Shown piece by piece: positions 50,271-51,998 of a DNA stretch of 51,998 nucleotides. Every line of letters starts with the position of its first letter. Within the stretch, counting starts at the first letter, position 1. The position numbers were made by a program, and so were the translations under genes. Below the pieces are notes generated by a model that was not told where the DNA came from, did not search any database, and saw only the letters and a program-made list of their open reading frames with translations. Source of the stretch: Rhodospirillales bacterium (GTDB lineage Bacteria; Pseudomonadota; Alphaproteobacteria; Reyranellales; Reyranellaceae); assembly GCA_947466085.1 (NCBI GenBank), contig CANIEC010000014.1:1-51998 (forward strand), in the 5' to 3' direction.

Positions 50271-51419
50271 TTACGCGCGCCGCTCGATATGTAGGCTTCT
50301 TAGGGTCAGGAGCGGCTTGATGTCCGGTTCTAGACCGAGTCCTTGCCCGCCGGGAAGGCTGACGCGGCCGTCACGGACCGAAAAAACATCCTGCAGGATG
50401 CCTTCGCGCAGGGGATTGGGGTTGGCATCGACCTCGAGCAGGCCGGGGCCGCGCACGGCGGCCAGCAGATGCAGCGAATGGAGGAGGCCAATGCCGCCGC
50501 CCAGGAAGTGCGGGCAGAAGGTGCGGCCGGCCGCGAGGGCGGCGCGGGCGACGGGTAGGCAACCGGAATGGCCGCCCCATTTGGCGGCATCGGGCTGGAT
50601 CACCCCGAAGAGGCCGCTGTCGATGGCTTCCTGGAAGGGGCCGGCGCCGCGCAGGTTCTCGCCGGCGGCGAGCCGCGCCGGCGCGACGGCCGCGACCTGC
50701 GTCCACTCGGACAGGGGCCGGTCGGCCATCAGGGGCTCCTCGATCCAGCCCAGTCCGAACTCGGCGAGCTTCGGTGCCATCGCACACGCAGTGCGCAGGT
50801 CCCAGCCCTGGTTGGCGTCGACCATCAACCGCTCGCCTTCCTGCAACTCGGCAGCGACGGGGCGCAGCGAGCCGAGGTCGGTCTCCTCGCCAAAGCCGAC
50901 CTTGATCTTGAAGGCGCGATAACCGGCGGCGCGCATGCGACCCGCTGTGTCGTAGGCAGCGCGGCCGGGGTTGAGGCCCGATGCATAGGCGGGGACGGGC
51001 GTGTCGTCGGTGCCGCCGAGCGCCCGCCACAGCGGCAGGCCGCGCTTGCGCGCGCGCAGATCGTGCAGCGCGAGATCGAGGCCGGCCGCCGCGGCGGAGA
51101 GGGCCCCGGCATCGCCGCTCTGGACACGCAGCACATGCAGTGCGCGGTCGATCTCGCCCCACAGGCTGACCGGATCGTCGAGCGACCGACCCAGCGCGCG
51201 CGGCGCCACGATGTCGGCGAACAGCAGCGCACGATGTTCGGCGGCGGCGTTGGGGAAATTGCACCAGATCTCACCCCAGCCTCGGGCGCCGTCGGAATCC
51301 TCGGCCCGCACGAACACGGCGACGCGCTCGGTCATGGTGCCGAAGGAGGTGCGGACAGGTTCTTTGATTGGCGTACGGAAGACATGGGCTTCGACGCGGG
51401 CGAGGGTTGCCCCACTCAT
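50271..51419 (-). CDS. Enolase-superfamily enzyme, second
   Basis: Protein of 382 aa. The N-terminal capping domain has the pattern VRTSFGTMTERVAVFV. The barrel has the KIKVG base motif, metal ligands in LMVDANQGWD, WIEEPL and AAGENL, and VIQPDAAKWGG followed by PHFLGGGIGLLHS. The two-Lys pattern suits muconate lactonising or dipeptide epimerase-like groups; the missing C-terminal Lys motif makes the subgroup unclear. AGGA lies 8-12 nt before the ATG. It is 13 nt upstream of the acyl-CoA ligase on the same strand. Confidence 0.85.
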   Translation of the reverse strand: MSGATLARVEAHVFRTPIKEPVRTSFGTMTERVAVFVRAEDSDGARGWGEIWCNFPNAAAEHRALLFADIVAPRALGRSLDDPVSLWGEIDRALHVLRVQSGDAGALSAAAAGLDLALHDLRARKRGLPLWRALGGTDDTPVPAYASGLNPGRAAYDTAGRMRAAGYRAFKIKVGFGEETDLGSLRPVAAELQEGERLMVDANQGWDLRTACAMAPKLAEFGLGWIEEPLMADRPLSEWTQVAAVAPARLAAGENLRGAGPFQEAIDSGLFGVIQPDAAKWGGHSGCLPVARAALAAGRTFCPHFLGGGIGLLHSLHLLAAVRGPGLLEVDANPNPLREGILQDVFSVRDGRVSLPGGQGLGLEPDIKPLLTLRSLHIERRA

Positions 51420-51469
51420 TGTCTCATGTTCCTCCCGAGTCCCGGCTTCTCGCCGGTGATGCGGGAACT

Positions 51470-51607
51470 CTAGTCGCTCGGTTCGCTGAAGGTAAGCCTG
51501 TTGGCGAACGGATCGGTCACGGTGACCGTACGGGCGCGGCGCGCCGTCGCCATGATGCTGGCTGAGAGGGAGCACGACGCCGGCCCGAGCTTGATGCCCT
51601 CGCTCAT
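51470..51607 (-). pseudogene. Truncated glyoxalase/bleomycin-resistance (VOC) remnant
   Basis: A 45-aa frame beginning MSEGIKLGPASCSLS and ending VTVTDPFANRLTFSEPSD. The last part is the usual C-terminal strand of glyoxalase-fold proteins (xVxDPxGNRLxF). The first two thirds of the fold are missing. Its ATG overlaps the TGA of the upstream oxygenase gene (ATGA). The sequence therefore seems to be the end of a decayed or fused gene. Whether it is translated is unknown. Confidence 0.5.
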
Positions 51608-51998
51608 TCTGCCGCTTGCGGGTCGGAATTCAGCAGGTCGTAGGTCCGTTTCTGATACTCGATCATGTAGTCGGTGTACCGGGTCGTCGCGTACTTCGGC
51701 GGCCTGTCGGGGCCGACCGTGGTCGGCACGGCGGCGATCGGCCAGTCGATGGTATTGTCGCAGAAGAAGGCCAGGGCATAACGCTCACCGCCGCTGCGGT
51801 TGACGGCGCGATGTGGCGTGGCGAGGCAGAAGTCGTTGGTCCAGCGCTGCAGCAACTGCCCGCCGTTCACGAGGTAGGCATCGGGCAGGACAGGCGCCTC
51901 GATCCAACGCCCGTCCCGGCTGCGGATCGACAGGCCGGACACGTCGTTGGGCGCCAGCAGGGTGAGGAAGCTGGTGTCGGTGTGCGGGGCAATGCCGA
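51604..51998 (-). CDS. IPNS-like 2-oxoglutarate oxygenase, partial
   Basis: Only the C-terminal 131 or so residues are in the window; the start lies beyond the right edge. The first visible part is GIAPHTDTSFLTLL, with the H-x-D iron motif, and the distal His is in ATPHRAVNRSG. The usual Arg-x-Ser for 2-oxoglutarate is R-x-A here (ERYALAFFCDN). The C-terminal region WPIAAVPTTVG ... YTDYMIEYQKRTYD is typical of bacterial IPNS-like enzymes. It is followed by the glyoxalase remnant. Confidence 0.85.
   Translation of the reverse strand, partial: GIAPHTDTSFLTLLAPNDVSGLSIRSRDGRWIEAPVLPDAYLVNGGQLLQRWTNDFCLATPHRAVNRSGGERYALAFFCDNTIDWPIAAVPTTVGPDRPPKYATTRYTDYMIEYQKRTYDLLNSDPQAAE

Overview
The window is GC-rich, densely packed DNA from an alphaproteobacterium. 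It has short intergenic gaps, many 4-nt ATGA/GTGA start-stop overlaps, and many LysR/TetR/ArsR regulators. Tripartite-tricarboxylate (Bug) receptors occur without their permeases, and Fe(II)/2-oxoglutarate dioxygenases and amidase/enolase-superfamily enzymes are numerous. This style fits versatile soil or water heterotrophs such as Reyranella- or Bradyrhizobium-like organisms. The genus is a guess, because the window holds no rRNA, tRNA or marker gene. There is no phage, IS element or CRISPR.

Layout. 1-1821 (minus strand): a ribosomal-peptide (RiPP) cluster of the GrrA/GrrM type. It consists of a glycine-rich precursor with six Trp-x-Asn triads, a radical SAM/SPASM maturase overlapping it by 4 nt, and the start of a secreted third protein cut by the window edge. 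This is the most unusual system here. 1822-4428: an orphan hairpin/terminator (possible small RNA), a GNAT-like protein, a YjlB-type cupin and an exported beta-lactamase-fold hydrolase. 4425-7250: an FkbM methyltransferase, then a TauD dioxygenase overlapping a Bug receptor. 7260-11634: small secreted or stress-type proteins, including a bilobal DTG aspartyl-protease-like protein. 11641-14118: an orphan form II CoxL-like molybdenum hydroxylase. 14139-14393: a decayed Ser/Thr kinase fragment. 14394-18333: an exported protein, an RlmM-like methyltransferase, a LysR/cupin divergent pair with a near-perfect operator, and a second LysR.

18440-26611 is one long operon, probably controlled by the divergent LysR. 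It holds a polyamine-type ABC importer (receptor, ATPase, two permeases), a histidine phosphatase and four redox genes (two FAD amine oxidases, a small 2Fe-2S protein, and an FAD protein with a BFD-like cluster). The set looks like uptake and oxidative breakdown of an N-substituted amino acid, opine or amine. 26728-30876 has a GST, a PhyH dioxygenase, an IPNS-like oxygenase and an FMN 2-hydroxy-acid oxidase. 31101-34493 is a fatty acid beta-oxidation pair (FadA/FadB type) with a clear terminator. 34631-37920 is a TetR-controlled divergent region (membrane protein; SDR, TetR and patatin lipoprotein) with two matching operator palindromes. 37997-41643 has a Bug receptor, an amidase and an enolase-superfamily enzyme. 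41842-46618 has a fasciclin protein, a DHFR-fold protein, an RNase Z-like MBL protein, a TauD dioxygenase, paired short chromate transporter halves and a WYL regulator. 46700-51998 has a DMT exporter, an ArsR/CDF metal-efflux pair with an SmtB-type operator, a fatty acyl-CoA ligase, a second enolase-superfamily enzyme, a glyoxalase remnant and a partial IPNS-like oxygenase.

Other signals are a dispersed palindromic element in two copies (26616-26729 and 40418-40516), remnants of a ZIP transporter and a glyoxalase, and several convergent gene pairs whose stop codons share one CTAG/CTAA tetranucleotide. All calls are by eye from sequence and family knowledge; no database search was run.
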